A stretch of 64,000 bases of DNA from Fructilactobacillus lindneri DSM 20690 = JCM 11027 (GCF_002907375.1 NZ_MIYK01000010.1:62001-126000); one strand, 5' to 3'; counted from the first letter of the stretch, positions 15,304-24,920 are shown. Translations and numbers: made by a program. The notes: generated from the sequence alone by a model not told the origin.

Positions 15304-18300
15304 TTATTTAGTTTCTTTTTTATTTTTGAAACCATTTAATCCAAAGATTCCGAAAACTGAAAGTAAGATTGCACCAATTATACTTAATAAACGATTATCT
15401 TTGCTTTGACCAGTTTGTGGTAAAGTAGTTGTTTTATTAGTTTTATGCGTTGCTGTTTCATTTACTGAACTTGTAGAGGTAGAAATAATAGTTTCAGTTA
15501 CAGTCTTTGGTAAATTATTATTACTAGTAGTTACAGTTTTATTAGTTTGACCATCATGGTCTGATGAAAGGACGTGATGCATATTTCCATCAGTTTCTGT
15601 AGTTTCAGGTGTTACTTCACTAGTTTGATTATGAGATTTAGTTGAAGTACTAGTTCCTTTACTATCAGTCGAAGTCTTTGGTTCAGAGGGAGTCTGCGAA
15701 CCATGTTCTTCATTGTTGGTTGGTTTTGTAGGTTCATAAGGCGTCTGTGAACTATTACCATCGTTATTTGTAGGAGTGGTTGGCTCGGAAGGAGTCGAAT
15801 TCTTACTATAAACGATTTGAATTGTCTTAGTTCCTGGTTCAAAAATGCCACTTACCATAATTTGCTTTGCCGTGTATCCTGCAACTATCGGGCTGACAAT
15901 ATTGTACTGACTGTTAATGTCTCCACTTTCTATTGCGGAATCAGCTAGTTTATTTCCATTCTCGTCAACGTAGTTAATTATTACTTGACCAGTCTTAACA
16001 GGAGTTTCGTCTTTAGCAATAATAACAGTAACGATTTGATTCATATTAGCGTTAAAAGTATAACTTTCAGGACCAGTTACATAGTGATAACCATTAGGAA
16101 CACTAGCTAGAGTATTTCTTTGATTGCCATATTTACCATTAATTTGTGTACTTGAAATAATAAGTCCATCACTTGTTGTGTAATTTATGGTAGCTGTTTC
16201 ATCATTAGCAGTATAAGTAACAATTTTATCGTTATTCTTGCCAGCAGTAAGATTGTCAGTGACGATTTGTTCGTCAGCAGTATAACCTGTAATTGATGGT
16301 GAATCAATGCTTACGTTAATAGTTGCTGGAGACCAATCATTCCAGGCAACATTTCCAGTTACTTGATCTTTAGTTCCACTTCTAGAGAAATCAACTTGCT
16401 TAGTAACTGTATCAGCAGTAGCTTTTCCATCATCGTATTGATAATGGACAGTTAACGATCCAGTTGTTGAATCATTTACTTGTTCGGTAGCGTGCTTAAA
16501 GCGAACTGAATAAGTTGGTATTTCGCCATCAAAGTCAAAGATATTAGGGACATTTGAACTTACATATTGATAACCTTGATTTTCTAAGTTTTTGATTTCA
16601 GCAGCAACTGTCGATTTATCAACTGCTTGGCCATATTTACCGGTTAAGGCAGTATCAGCTACACCATCAATTGTTTTTCCAGTTGTATCATCAATGTACT
16701 GAACTTTGGCTGTTTCATCATTGGCGGTGTAAATAACAATAATTGTTTCGTTTTGTCCCGCTGTTAGAGAAGTGGAAACAGTTTGTGGGTTAGGTTTATA
16801 TCCTTTAATGATAGGAGAATTGACACTAACGCTTGTTGTTGCTGGAGACCATTCACCATAGCTAATTACAGCTCCAGTTGTATCGTCAACAACATTAGTA
16901 CGTTGAAAAGTTGCGGATTTGGTTACAGTAGTTGCTGCAGTCGTGCCATCTGAATATTGATATTCAACGTTAACTAATCCAGTCCCGGTTTCGGTAACAG
17001 TTTTAGTTCCTTTAACAGTTACTACACAAGTAAAGGTTTTATAATACCATTTGTTACCTTGATAAGCATAATTGGGACTACCGTACCAGTTATAAATAAC
17101 GTTGTATTTACCTGGTGTAGTTCTCAAGATATCTTCATTAACTTGTTTTCCATTTTCAGTTTCATATTGAACTGTTAATATTCCGTCTGAAATGGCTTGT
17201 TGGATTTGTTCTTTATTTATCGTTTGAGAACCATCTGGATTGGTTAATGATTTAATTTCATCTTCAGGAGTCCAATTCTTAGCTTTTTCAGAATTGGCAT
17301 ACCAAGCATCAGTGGGTTTTCCATCTATTGCAATTAAATCAACTGCCCAAACCCAAGTTCCTGCATGAGACTGTCTGTCCGTTAAAGTATAAGCGTTTAA
17401 ACTTTGACCATTAGGGGAATAGTTATCACTATATGTGATATATGGGGCACTAGGCAACTCACCTGTACCAAGTTCTTGCCATAAACCAGAAGCAGTCAAA
17501 TCAATTGTTGGTGGGATAAGTGTTCCAGTCACAATGTCAGTTAAACCAACTGTATTATTTAATATTGTATCTTTACCTAAAATTAGTTGCCATAATCCAA
17601 AGCTAACAATATTTTGGTTGTCATCATAAGTTAATACAACTGTGTTCCCTAGCATATTGGTCATATCAGTTACGTTACGAGTATTAAAATTACTTAAATT
17701 TAGAGAATTTAATAAATTATCAGTAAAAAACATCTCTTTCATATTAGTAACTTTATCGGTATTAAAATTTTCCAAATTTAAATTAGGAACATAAACAAAT
17801 TTAAACATAGCTTCCATATTAATAACGTTTTCTGTATTGAAATTACTTACATTTAAATTATCTAATAACTGGTCTCCATTAAACATAAATGACATATCAG
17901 TAACATTATGGGTATCCAGTTCTTCAATTCCTGTAATTTTTGTAAGTCCTATACGTGGGATATTAGGACCATCAAAGGGACTTCCGGAAGTAAATAAACC
18001 ACAAAACATATAACTCATATTTGTAACATTGCCAGTATTTTTGCCAAACTTTCCGCCTACGTTTAAATATTCCAAACTACCACAACTTTGAAAAATTCTG
18101 CTCATACTGGTGACCTTACTAGTATCCCAGTTGCTAACATCTAGATTTGTAAGTTTATAATCGTTATAGAACATAGCATTCATATTTGTGACAGCACTTG
18201 AATCAAATTTATCCAAACCATTAATAGAAGTTAAGACAGGTAATGTCGTAAACAAATTAGAACTATCTGATGGCAATTTTATTTGTGCGTTAACGTCAAT

Positions 18301-19386
18301 TTCTTTAACATTTTGCACAATTTTTTGATTGGTAAATGGACTACCTGTTTCATCTCTTGTTCCAAGAGTACCAGAAGTATTGAGACTTAATTTATTGTTT
18401 TCATTATCGTATGACCAGTTGACAGTTCCCCAGGTTCCAGTTAAAGCATCAGTATTATTAGGGTTTTCAGCTGCCAAAAATACATTTTTATTTCTTTGGT
18501 CGTCAGCACTCACATCAGTATTAGCAATGTTGATATTTGTTGGTGTAGTAATCTTTAAAGCATCATTAGGAAGATTATTATCATTTTCAACCGCAGTTGC
18601 ATCAGCTTCTGGTTGGCTATTAGTTGTACTTTTAGTAGTCTGGTCACTATTGTTACGTTGATTGTTTTCAGTTGAGGTAGTAATTGGAGCATTGGGAATT
18701 ACATTTGCTTGGTCATTATTAGTTATAACTGGAGTTGGATTAACAGGAACTTGTTTAGAAGTCTCACCCGTTTGATTAGAAGCAGTAGTGTCAGTAGTTG
18801 CTTTAGCAGATTGGCTGCTTTCTGCTTGCACTTTGTCATTTGGTAAATTATTTTTTGAATCTTTATTTACGTCAGGAGTGTTAATTGGCTGTTTTTGATT
18901 ATTTTGATTTGACTCATAAGCTTTAACTTGCTGATCATTTGAAATTTCGCTAGGTTGAGTAACCTCTTTATTTTCAGTATCATCCTGCGAATTGGATTGT
19001 TTAGTAGTAATACTTGAGTCGGGATTGGTTAACTTATTATTTTCAGAAGCATCAGGATCAGGTGTAGTTGTAGCAACATCCTTTTGATTTAATTCAGTTA
19101 TTTTATTATTGTTTGAGTTTTGCGGTTTGTCATTGTTATTAGCTTCATCATTTTTAATCGTTGTAGTTGATTGATCGGTTGTATTATTGCTGGTAGTTTG
19201 TAGTTTATCATTACTATTTTGATTATCGGCAGCGACTATAGTATTATCACTAGCACTTACATTTGGACTTATGATTAAACCAGTTCCGACTGCTAAAGTA
19301 GCAATTGAAGAAAAAAACCAGAATTTGCCAGCTTTATACATTTTGTAATGTAATCTAGTTTCATCCTTTTTTTGTTTTCTTAACAT
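15304..19386 (-). CDS. LPXTG-anchored surface protein with BspA-type repeats and mucin-binding-type domains
   Basis: The 1360-residue protein begins with a KxYKxGKxW signal (YKMYKAGKFWFF, near residues 15-26) and a hydrophobic stretch ending VSASD. Residues about 50-310 are low-complexity, rich in Asn, Thr, Gln and Ser. About 325-615 hold DUF285/BspA-like repeats (VTNMNAMFYNDYKLTNLDVS and several N-V-T-x-M-x-x-M-F variants). About 840-1190 hold Mub-B2/MucBP-like repeats, including two long units ending in ATxxVSIxSPxIxGY. A Ser/Thr/Pro-rich stalk leads to LPQTG at 1322-1326, a membrane segment and KNKKETK. Sortase would link it to peptidoglycan; adhesion to mucus or cells is the usual role. 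GGAGG precedes the ATG. It is a single-gene unit. Confidence 0.9.
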   Translation of the reverse strand: MLRKQKKDETRLHYKMYKAGKFWFFSSIATLAVGTGLIISPNVSASDNTIVAADNQNSNDKLQTTSNNTTDQSTTTIKNDEANNNDKPQNSNNNKITELNQKDVATTTPDPDASENNKLTNPDSSITTKQSNSQDDTENKEVTQPSEISNDQQVKAYESNQNNQKQPINTPDVNKDSKNNLPNDKVQAESSQSAKATTDTTASNQTGETSKQVPVNPTPVITNNDQANVIPNAPITTSTENNQRNNSDQTTKSTTNSQPEADATAVENDNNLPNDALKITTPTNINIANTDVSADDQRNKNVFLAAENPNNTDALTGTWGTVNWSYDNENNKLSLNTSGTLGTRDETGSPFTNQKIVQNVKEIDVNAQIKLPSDSSNLFTTLPVLTSINGLDKFDSSAVTNMNAMFYNDYKLTNLDVSNWDTSKVTSMSRIFQSCGSLEYLNVGGKFGKNTGNVTNMSYMFCGLFTSGSPFDGPNIPRIGLTKITGIEELDTHNVTDMSFMFNGDQLLDNLNVSNFNTENVINMEAMFKFVYVPNLNLENFNTDKVTNMKEMFFTDNLLNSLNLSNFNTRNVTDMTNMLGNTVVLTYDDNQNIVSFGLWQLILGKDTILNNTVGLTDIVTGTLIPPTIDLTASGLWQELGTGELPSAPYITYSDNYSPNGQSLNAYTLTDRQSHAGTWVWAVDLIAIDGKPTDAWYANSEKAKNWTPEDEIKSLTNPDGSQTINKEQIQQAISDGILTVQYETENGKQVNEDILRTTPGKYNVIYNWYGSPNYAYQGNKWYYKTFTCVVTVKGTKTVTETGTGLVNVEYQYSDGTTAATTVTKSATFQRTNVVDDTTGAVISYGEWSPATTSVSVNSPIIKGYKPNPQTVSTSLTAGQNETIIVIYTANDETAKVQYIDDTTGKTIDGVADTALTGKYGQAVDKSTVAAEIKNLENQGYQYVSSNVPNIFDFDGEIPTYSVRFKHATEQVNDSTTGSLTVHYQYDDGKATADTVTKQVDFSRSGTKDQVTGNVAWNDWSPATINVSIDSPSITGYTADEQIVTDNLTAGKNNDKIVTYTANDETATINYTTSDGLIISSTQINGKYGNQRNTLASVPNGYHYVTGPESYTFNANMNQIVTVIIAKDETPVKTGQVIINYVDENGNKLADSAIESGDINSQYNIVSPIVAGYTAKQIMVSGIFEPGTKTIQIVYSKNSTPSEPTTPTNNDGNSSQTPYEPTKPTNNEEHGSQTPSEPKTSTDSKGTSTSTKSHNQTSEVTPETTETDGNMHHVLSSDHDGQTNKTVTTSNNNLPKTVTETIISTSTSSVNETATHKTNKTTTLPQTGQSKDNRLLSIIGAILLSVFGIFGLNGFKNKKETK

Positions 19387-19476
19387 AATTCCTCCTTTTT
19401 AAACTTTACATTATTATACTAACTTTAAGGTTTTATTATAGATGGTATTTTAAGGTAGTCAAGAATTAAGAATAAT

Positions 19477-19512
19477 AAAAAAGGAAGCTGGAGATTAAAT
19501 CAGCAGTTTCCC
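19477..19512 (-). terminator. Terminator of the Na+/H+ antiporter gene
   Basis: Imperfect hairpin: GGAA and GCTG pair with CAGC and TTCC, with a three-base bulge on one side; followed on the minus strand by TTTTTTATTATTC. Confidence 0.6.
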
Positions 19513-19517
19513 ATTAA

Positions 19518-21641
19518 TTATTCATTTTCATTCTTATAGTCATTTAACAGAATTGTTTCTTCATAATTTACATTTTGTCTCAAGCGTAATCCCATACTTT
19601 TTGGAATATGATGATTATCAATTAAAGTATCAATTGCTTTTCGTTCTGCTTCAAGTGCCTGAGTTTTTAATTCTAAGACTTGAGCTTCATATTGCTGTTC
19701 TTCAAGCTCCGAGTCACCGAATGATTTAGCTTCTTGAATTTGATTTTGGTAGTAGACAATCAAGAAATGGACAGTTTGAGCAGAAAAGTCTTTTTTATTG
19801 ATATCGTCTCTGTTAAGAAATTTTTTGATGGCGTCAATTGCAGCTTGTGAACCAACTTTTTGAATCAGGCGTAAATCAGCTTTTGTCTTTTTACTCTCGG
19901 ATTCATTCCATTGCCAAATCTTGATTAAGCGAATCAAACGATCAATCAAGTTTAAATGCGGCATATTTCTTTGGGTTTGTTTGTCGCCATTGATTTGTGA
20001 AATTTTGTATTCAGTATGATTTAAGCGGCGACTGGCAATCCAAAAGGCGTCTTTATTAATCAGCTTTTGCTTGTAGAGGTTGTTAATAGCATCCCGTTTT
20101 CCGTTTAAAGCAACCCGTTGTAAAGCTAGTGTTTCATTCATTTTTTTATTAAAGGTAGCTTTATCATGAAAACGACGCTGATATTTGCGAATTGCCACTT
20201 CATAATCCATGATTATATCAAAAACTGCTCGTTGATTAGCTTCTGTTCGATTGGATTCGAGATAAGCAATTGCTGAATTCATCATGTAAAGACGGGCAAC
20301 GTCAAAACTAACATAATGATGTTCTTCATCGGGTTCGTCTTCATCGTCGTCAGATTCTTCGTCCTGAATTAAAGTAGCTCGCGTTTGCACGGTTCCCTGT
20401 CCAGGAGCAATTAATGGTAATGTAATGGAAGCTGCTAATAAACTGATGATAATGACACAGGCTGCGATGAACAGCATCAAGGAACGATCAGGGAAGGGTG
20501 CTCCATTTCCAACGAATGCTGGGACTGATAAGACTCCGGCCATCGTAATTGCTCCACGAACTCCAGACAAGCCGGCCGACAAAGCCACACTAAATTTAGG
20601 CTTTTTAGTTTCTTTCTTAGTAATATAGTAGGAAAAAGATTGATAACCTAAAATCCAGATAATCCGAATCACTAAAATCATGAACCAAATCACAAATGCA
20701 TACCAGATGGATTTAATGGTTCCGTATCGGGTGCTCTTAAAGACAGCAGTCATTGCTACTGGTAGTTCAATTCCTAAAATTAAGAAAACAACTCCATTTA
20801 GACAGTAGACAATTACATCCCATGTTCGATTAGTTAATAAAGTAATCTCAGGTGTCTGTCCAGCAACTCGTTTAGTTTGCACGTGATCTAAAATCCCAGC
20901 CGTTACTACGGCAATTACACCCGAAGCGTGTAGAAAGTCTTCGGCAACGACATACACTAAAAATGGGGTCAAAATTTGGAGTACCACATTAAAAATGGCA
21001 TCGTGAAAATGTACGTTATACAACTGATTTCTAACCCAGATTAACAGATACATAATCACGGCTCCAACTAAAAAGCCGACAATCGACATGTAAACAAAAT
21101 CTCCAGCTGCTTTTGAAATTGAAAAGTAGCCAGTCACAACCGCAGCAACCGCATATTTAAAGGCAATCAAACCACTGGCATCATTGATTAGACTTTCACC
21201 GCTAACCAGATGCAGAATGCTTTTAGGTAAATTAACTCGTTTGGAAATTGATTGTACAGCGACCGGATCGGTAGGCGACAGAATCGCAATTAAGGCGAAA
21301 CTAACAGCCAACGGCATCGTAGGAACTAGCCAATTAACAAAGAATCCGCCAATAATAGTGGTAATAAAGACCAGCAGAATGGCATTTTCAAAAATTGGTC
21401 CACGTAGTTCCCACAGTTCTTTTTTGGGGAAGTCTCGTCCGTCATTGAATAACAGCGGGGCAATGAATAGTAATAAGAACCAGGTTGTATCTAGTTCGAT
21501 TTTAAATTTAAAAAAGACGGCAATTAAGACACCCAGGGCGACCTGAATTAAACTTACCGGCACAATCTTAATATAATGACTTGCCACATTTGAAACTAAA
21601 ACTAAGCCAAGCAAGACTAACACAGCTTCTAAAATGGTCAT
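19518..21641 (-). CDS. Na+/H+ antiporter, CPA1 family
   Basis: A 707-residue membrane protein. The first 420 residues carry about 12 hydrophobic segments with CPA1 signatures: LLFNDGRDFPKKEL near residue 62, ILSPTDPVAVQSI near 123, VSGESLINDASGLIAFKYAV near 147 with the ND ion-binding pair, and SGVRGAITMAGVLSVP near 358. A highly acidic stretch (DEESDDDEDEPDEE, near 430) is followed by a 270-residue soluble helical tail, as in NhaP/YjcE-type proteins. It exchanges external Na+ or K+ for protons or the reverse to control pH and salt. GAGGAACTC precedes the ATG. It is flanked by terminators on both sides and stands alone. Confidence 0.9.
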   Translation of the reverse strand: MTILEAVLVLLGLVLVSNVASHYIKIVPVSLIQVALGVLIAVFFKFKIELDTTWFLLLFIAPLLFNDGRDFPKKELWELRGPIFENAILLVFITTIIGGFFVNWLVPTMPLAVSFALIAILSPTDPVAVQSISKRVNLPKSILHLVSGESLINDASGLIAFKYAVAAVVTGYFSISKAAGDFVYMSIVGFLVGAVIMYLLIWVRNQLYNVHFHDAIFNVVLQILTPFLVYVVAEDFLHASGVIAVVTAGILDHVQTKRVAGQTPEITLLTNRTWDVIVYCLNGVVFLILGIELPVAMTAVFKSTRYGTIKSIWYAFVIWFMILVIRIIWILGYQSFSYYITKKETKKPKFSVALSAGLSGVRGAITMAGVLSVPAFVGNGAPFPDRSLMLFIAACVIIISLLAASITLPLIAPGQGTVQTRATLIQDEESDDDEDEPDEEHHYVSFDVARLYMMNSAIAYLESNRTEANQRAVFDIIMDYEVAIRKYQRRFHDKATFNKKMNETLALQRVALNGKRDAINNLYKQKLINKDAFWIASRRLNHTEYKISQINGDKQTQRNMPHLNLIDRLIRLIKIWQWNESESKKTKADLRLIQKVGSQAAIDAIKKFLNRDDINKKDFSAQTVHFLIVYYQNQIQEAKSFGDSELEEQQYEAQVLELKTQALEAERKAIDTLIDNHHIPKSMGLRLRQNVNYEETILLNDYKNENE

Positions 21642-21714
21642 CGATGAGTTCCTCCTAATTATTGGTTAGTTTAATTATACCGAAAAAAATTGGTTTTATA
21701 AAATTTTGTTTAGA

Positions 21715-21746
21715 ATAAAAAAGAGAGACCCAAAAGTCTCTCTTAA
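21715..21746 (-). terminator. Terminator of the epimerase-permease operon
   Basis: AAGAGAGAC / GTCTCTCTT, 9-bp stem with loop CCAAAA, followed by TTTTATTC on the minus strand. Confidence 0.75.
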
Positions 21747-21757
21747 TTTTTAATATT

Positions 21758-23221
21758 TTAAAGGTTTTCTTCAATCTCATCATCACTAGGAGAATCAATA
21801 TCAGAGTTAGCATGTTTCATTCCGTAAGCAAAGTAGATGATGACACCAATTAAGAACCAAACTGCTGAATAAATCTTAGCTTGAACATCAAGTCCCATGA
21901 AGATGGTAAATGAACCAATGAAACCAAGGGCAGGCAAGATTGGATAAAATGGTTCTTTGTAAGCAGCTTTAGGCAATGATTTACCTTCACGTTTCCGCAA
22001 TGGGTACATTGCTAGTGAAACAGCCATAAAGGCAATCAAAGTTCCAGCAGAGATTAGTTGTGCCAAGAAAGTGAAGGGGAAGATAGCTCCCAAAACAACT
22101 CCGGCAATGGTAATCATCCAAAGTGCATTGCTAGGAATTTTCTTTTTGTTCAATTTACCAACGGATTTTGGTAACATTTTGTCACGACCGAATGAGTAAA
22201 TCAAACGAGAACCAGCCATCATCATTCCAATCAAAGCTACCAACATTCCGGCAACAGCAACAGCTTGAACTACACTGGCAATGATAACATGGCCGCCTTG
22301 ACGCAATGCCCAGCCAACTGGTTCAGCATTGTTAGCGTACATTGTGTATTTGAACATTCCAACCATTACAAGGGAAACACAAACGAAGAAAATGGTTGCG
22401 ATAACTAGTGAGCCAATGATTCCACGAGGCATGGTTTTTTGGGGATTTTTAGCTTCGGCAGAGTTAGAAGCAATTGAATCAAATCCAATATATGAAAGGA
22501 AGATTGTTGAGATACCAGCATAGATCCCTTGCCAGCCACCGAAAGTAGTTCCGTCGGCATTAGGATGACTCTTAGGGAAAAATGGTACATAGTTTTGCAT
22601 TTTGATGGCTGTGGCACCAACCACGATAAAGGTAATGATAGCAAGCAGTTTCAAAACAACCAAAATATTTGAAATTTTAGTGGTCTGACGATCACCGCGC
22701 AAGAGGATGTAGGTAACTAATGCAACCACAATCACTGCAATAATATCAATTACCCCACCATTAGTTCCTAGCGGCGAAGCAATTGCTTTTGGCAGGGCGA
22801 TTCCTAGCGGCGAAATCAATCCTTGTACATTCGAGGAAAGACCGGCAGCAACGAATGCTACCGCAATCAGATATTCGGCTAAGAGAGCCCATCCAACAAT
22901 CCATCCCCAGAATTTACCGAAAAGAACGGAAATCCAAGAATAAGCTGATCCGGCAAACGGTAGTACGGATGCCATTTCAGCATGGTTCATGGCAACTAGT
23001 CCAGCAACCACAGCTGCTAGAATAAATGAAACAACAACCGCAGGACCAGTGTATTTTGCAGCTACAATCCCAGGTAAAGTAAAAATGGAAGTTGACAGAA
23101 TCGTTCCGAGACCAAGAGCCAAGAAATCTTTTACGGTCATGGTTTTTTCCAAGCTTTTATCCTTGGACATGTAAAAATGAAAATCCACTTTTTCATTCAT
23201 TTTTTTGAAAATATTTTTCAT
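21758..23221 (-). CDS. APC-family amino acid permease
   Basis: A 487-residue transporter with about 12 membrane segments. It has the cationic/CAT-type APC signature: a cytoplasmic start with KSLEKTMTVKDFLALGLGTILSTSIFTLPGIVAAKYTGPAVVVSFI, then MASVLPFAGSAYSWI and GWALLAEYLIAVAFVAAGLSSNVQG, then FLSYIGFDSIASNSAEAKNPQKTMPRGI. The glycine-rich first helix breaks the substrate path in the usual way. Its gene starts 20 bases after the epimerase-like gene on the same strand, so both are co-transcribed and the substrate is most likely a neutral, branched-chain amino acid or its D-form. Specificity cannot be read from the sequence. Confidence 0.88.
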   Translation of the reverse strand: MKNIFKKMNEKVDFHFYMSKDKSLEKTMTVKDFLALGLGTILSTSIFTLPGIVAAKYTGPAVVVSFILAAVVAGLVAMNHAEMASVLPFAGSAYSWISVLFGKFWGWIVGWALLAEYLIAVAFVAAGLSSNVQGLISPLGIALPKAIASPLGTNGGVIDIIAVIVVALVTYILLRGDRQTTKISNILVVLKLLAIITFIVVGATAIKMQNYVPFFPKSHPNADGTTFGGWQGIYAGISTIFLSYIGFDSIASNSAEAKNPQKTMPRGIIGSLVIATIFFVCVSLVMVGMFKYTMYANNAEPVGWALRQGGHVIIASVVQAVAVAGMLVALIGMMMAGSRLIYSFGRDKMLPKSVGKLNKKKIPSNALWMITIAGVVLGAIFPFTFLAQLISAGTLIAFMAVSLAMYPLRKREGKSLPKAAYKEPFYPILPALGFIGSFTIFMGLDVQAKIYSAVWFLIGVIIYFAYGMKHANSDIDSPSDDEIEENL

Positions 23222-23241
23222 TGTTTTAAAACTCCTTTATT

Positions 23242-24573
23242 TTACCAACCCATGTTGGTAGGGGATTTAGTTAACTTTCCTTCGTTTAATTCCTGCATTG
23301 CTTGTTCAATCATTGCAAATGCTTTTTTTAAATCAGATTCTTTGATAACGAGCGGTGGCTGAAACCGCAAAATGTTGCCGCGAACTGTAATCATTAGAGC
23401 ACCAAGTTCGAAGATGCGACAGATAAGTTTGGTAGCAGCCTCACTATCCGGCTTGCCAGTTTCTGGATTCACAATATCAATTCCACCGTTTAAACCATAA
23501 ATGCGGACGTCACCAACAAAAGAAAACTTATTTTTCATTTTATCAAAAAATTGGTGTGCCTGCTTGCCTAATTTTGCACTTCGCTGAACTAAATTTTCAT
23601 CTTCAATGACATCAAGAGTGGCGTTGGCAGCAGCAGTCGTTACTGGATTACCAGCAGTAGTGTAGACATTACCAGGTGCATCAAGCGCATCCAGAACTTC
23701 TTTGCGACCTAAAACGGCACTCAGCGGTAAACCTGAAGCAATTGATTTGCCTACCGCAACCAGGTCGGGATGGACATCTGGGAAGTGATCAATCGACCAC
23801 ATCTTGCCGCTCCGACCCAAACCTTGATTAACTTCATCAATCGCAAATAAAATTCCATGTGCTTGGGCAAATTGATAAACTTGGTTTAAAAATTTTTCAG
23901 GTGCTTTGACAAAACCACCATCGCCTTGAATGGCTTCAATCTCAATCACCGCAGTTTCATCGGCAGGGAGATAAGTTTCAAATGGTAATTTAAATGCAGC
24001 AAACATTCGATCGCTAAAGTCGTCATCGCTTTCATGAGGAAGTTTGTACCAAGGGCTAGGGAATGGGACTTTAACTACTCCTGGTAATAATGGTCCAATC
24101 TTACGGGTCATATTGAGACTGACTCCCGAAGTACTAATGGAGCCATAAGTTGAACCATGGTAGGCACCAGTAAAACTTACGATGTACTGACGACCAGTGT
24201 ACGCTCTGGCAAATTTGATAATTGCATCGTTAGCATCAGACCCCGAGTTTCCAAATGCCACTTTGACTGGTCCTTCAATCGGTGCTAATGCAGCTACACG
24301 CGGAGTTAACTCGGCTTCAGGTGTTGTGGCAAAGTAGGCAGGCGTGTATTGAATCAGCTGATTTGCCTGATCTTGAATCGCTTTAACCACGTGGGGATGA
24401 GAATGACCAGTGTTGGTTGATGAGGCACTTGATAATAAATCAATGTACTTATTGTCATCTTCATCTGTTAAAATAGCGCCTTTCCCAGATTTGATTACGA
24501 TATCAAAATATTTAATTCGAGCGGCTTTGGCATAATGCTGCTGTTCTTTATCCAGCATTTTCTGATTAGACAT
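23242..24573 (-). CDS. Class III aminotransferase-fold enzyme, likely isoleucine 2-epimerase
   Basis: A PLP fold-type I protein of 443 residues. FGNSGSDANDAIIKFARAY (PLP phosphate site), GAYHGSTYGSISTSG, FAIDEVNQGLGRSGKMW (Asp contacting the pyridine nitrogen), VGKSIASGLPLSAV (Schiff-base Lys), and TTAGNPVTTAAA are all present. From memory, the closest characterised protein is the isoleucine 2-epimerase of Lactobacillus buchneri, which shares these blocks, NMTRKIGPLLP and a C-terminus ending in GW. That enzyme interconverts L-isoleucine and D-allo-isoleucine. A GABA or other omega-aminotransferase is the alternative. I start at the ATG at 24573 because AAAGGAG is correctly spaced there; the GTG at 24582 overlaps it. 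A leader with its own terminator lies upstream. Confidence 0.8.
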   Translation of the reverse strand: MSNQKMLDKEQQHYAKAARIKYFDIVIKSGKGAILTDEDDNKYIDLLSSASSTNTGHSHPHVVKAIQDQANQLIQYTPAYFATTPEAELTPRVAALAPIEGPVKVAFGNSGSDANDAIIKFARAYTGRQYIVSFTGAYHGSTYGSISTSGVSLNMTRKIGPLLPGVVKVPFPSPWYKLPHESDDDFSDRMFAAFKLPFETYLPADETAVIEIEAIQGDGGFVKAPEKFLNQVYQFAQAHGILFAIDEVNQGLGRSGKMWSIDHFPDVHPDLVAVGKSIASGLPLSAVLGRKEVLDALDAPGNVYTTAGNPVTTAAANATLDVIEDENLVQRSAKLGKQAHQFFDKMKNKFSFVGDVRIYGLNGGIDIVNPETGKPDSEAATKLICRIFELGALMITVRGNILRFQPPLVIKESDLKKAFAMIEQAMQELNEGKLTKSPTNMGW

Positions 24574-24631
24574 TTGAAACACTCCTTTAATTTAATAAAT
24601 CTAATTGCTGGCAATCACTCCTTTAGGTAAT

Positions 24632-24665
24632 AAAAAAGTCCTCCAGTTTGTTTAAACTGCAGGAC
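24632..24665 (-). terminator. Attenuator-type terminator before the epimerase gene
   Basis: Stem GTCCTGCAGTTT / AAACTGGAGGAC on the minus strand (12 positions, one mismatch, loop AAAC) followed by TTTTTTATT, about 60 bases before the epimerase start. An upstream stretch (plus positions 24695-24707, TCCTCGCAGTTTT on the coding strand) can pair with the 3' arm apart from one bulged base, which would disrupt the terminator. The competing arm starts only 14 bases after the stop codon of the leader ORF. Confidence 0.75.
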
Positions 24666-24720
24666 GGAAACTTTCCCCCACAGCTTAAGTTGAGAAAACT
24701 GCGAGGATTATAAGAAGAAA

Positions 24721-24825
24721 TTAGCTTTGACGAAAAAGCATCTTATTATCCACACAATTTTTAATAATTAATGCGACTAACACGACTAATAAAATGCTAA
24801 TAATGTAAAATGCTACATTTGTCAT
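24721..24825 (-). CDS. Ile/Leu/Val-rich leader peptide or small membrane peptide, 34 residues
   Basis: The ORF starts MTNVAFYIISILLVVLVALI and ends NKMLFRQS. Twelve of residues 8-21 are Ile, Leu or Val. It has AAAGGAAG upstream at an acceptable distance. It is followed after its stop by a possible antiterminator arm and then a terminator, and next comes the isoleucine-epimerase-like gene and an amino-acid permease. This is the arrangement of branched-chain amino acid leader peptides (as for ilv operons), with ribosome slowing at Ile/Leu/Val codons controlling read-through. The same composition would also suit a single-pass membrane peptide, so both readings are open. A Lys-Asn-Cys-rich tail follows the hydrophobic run. 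Confidence 0.6.
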   Translation of the reverse strand: MTNVAFYIISILLVVLVALIIKNCVDNKMLFRQS

Positions 24826-24920
24826 TGCTAAAAACTTCCTTTCTTTAATATTTTTTTAAATTATAAATTAAAAAAAGAGGTTTGTCAATGCCTTTTTTAA
24901 TAAAATCTTAATGAAATGCA

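Noticed and set aside
15612-15851. 79-codon ORF on the minus strand inside the adhesin gene
   Set aside because: It is an out-of-frame reading of the repetitive Ser/Thr/Pro-rich stalk.
17700-18200. CRISPR-like periodic repeats
   Set aside because: The period comes from DUF285 protein repeats; units are degenerate and coding, with no conserved repeat and spacer pattern. No CRISPR array exists elsewhere in the window.
24570-24720. T-box riboswitch before the epimerase gene
   Set aside because: There is a terminator, but no T-box core (AGGGTGGNACCGCG-type) or specifier-loop structure; the leader-ORF model explains the terminator better.
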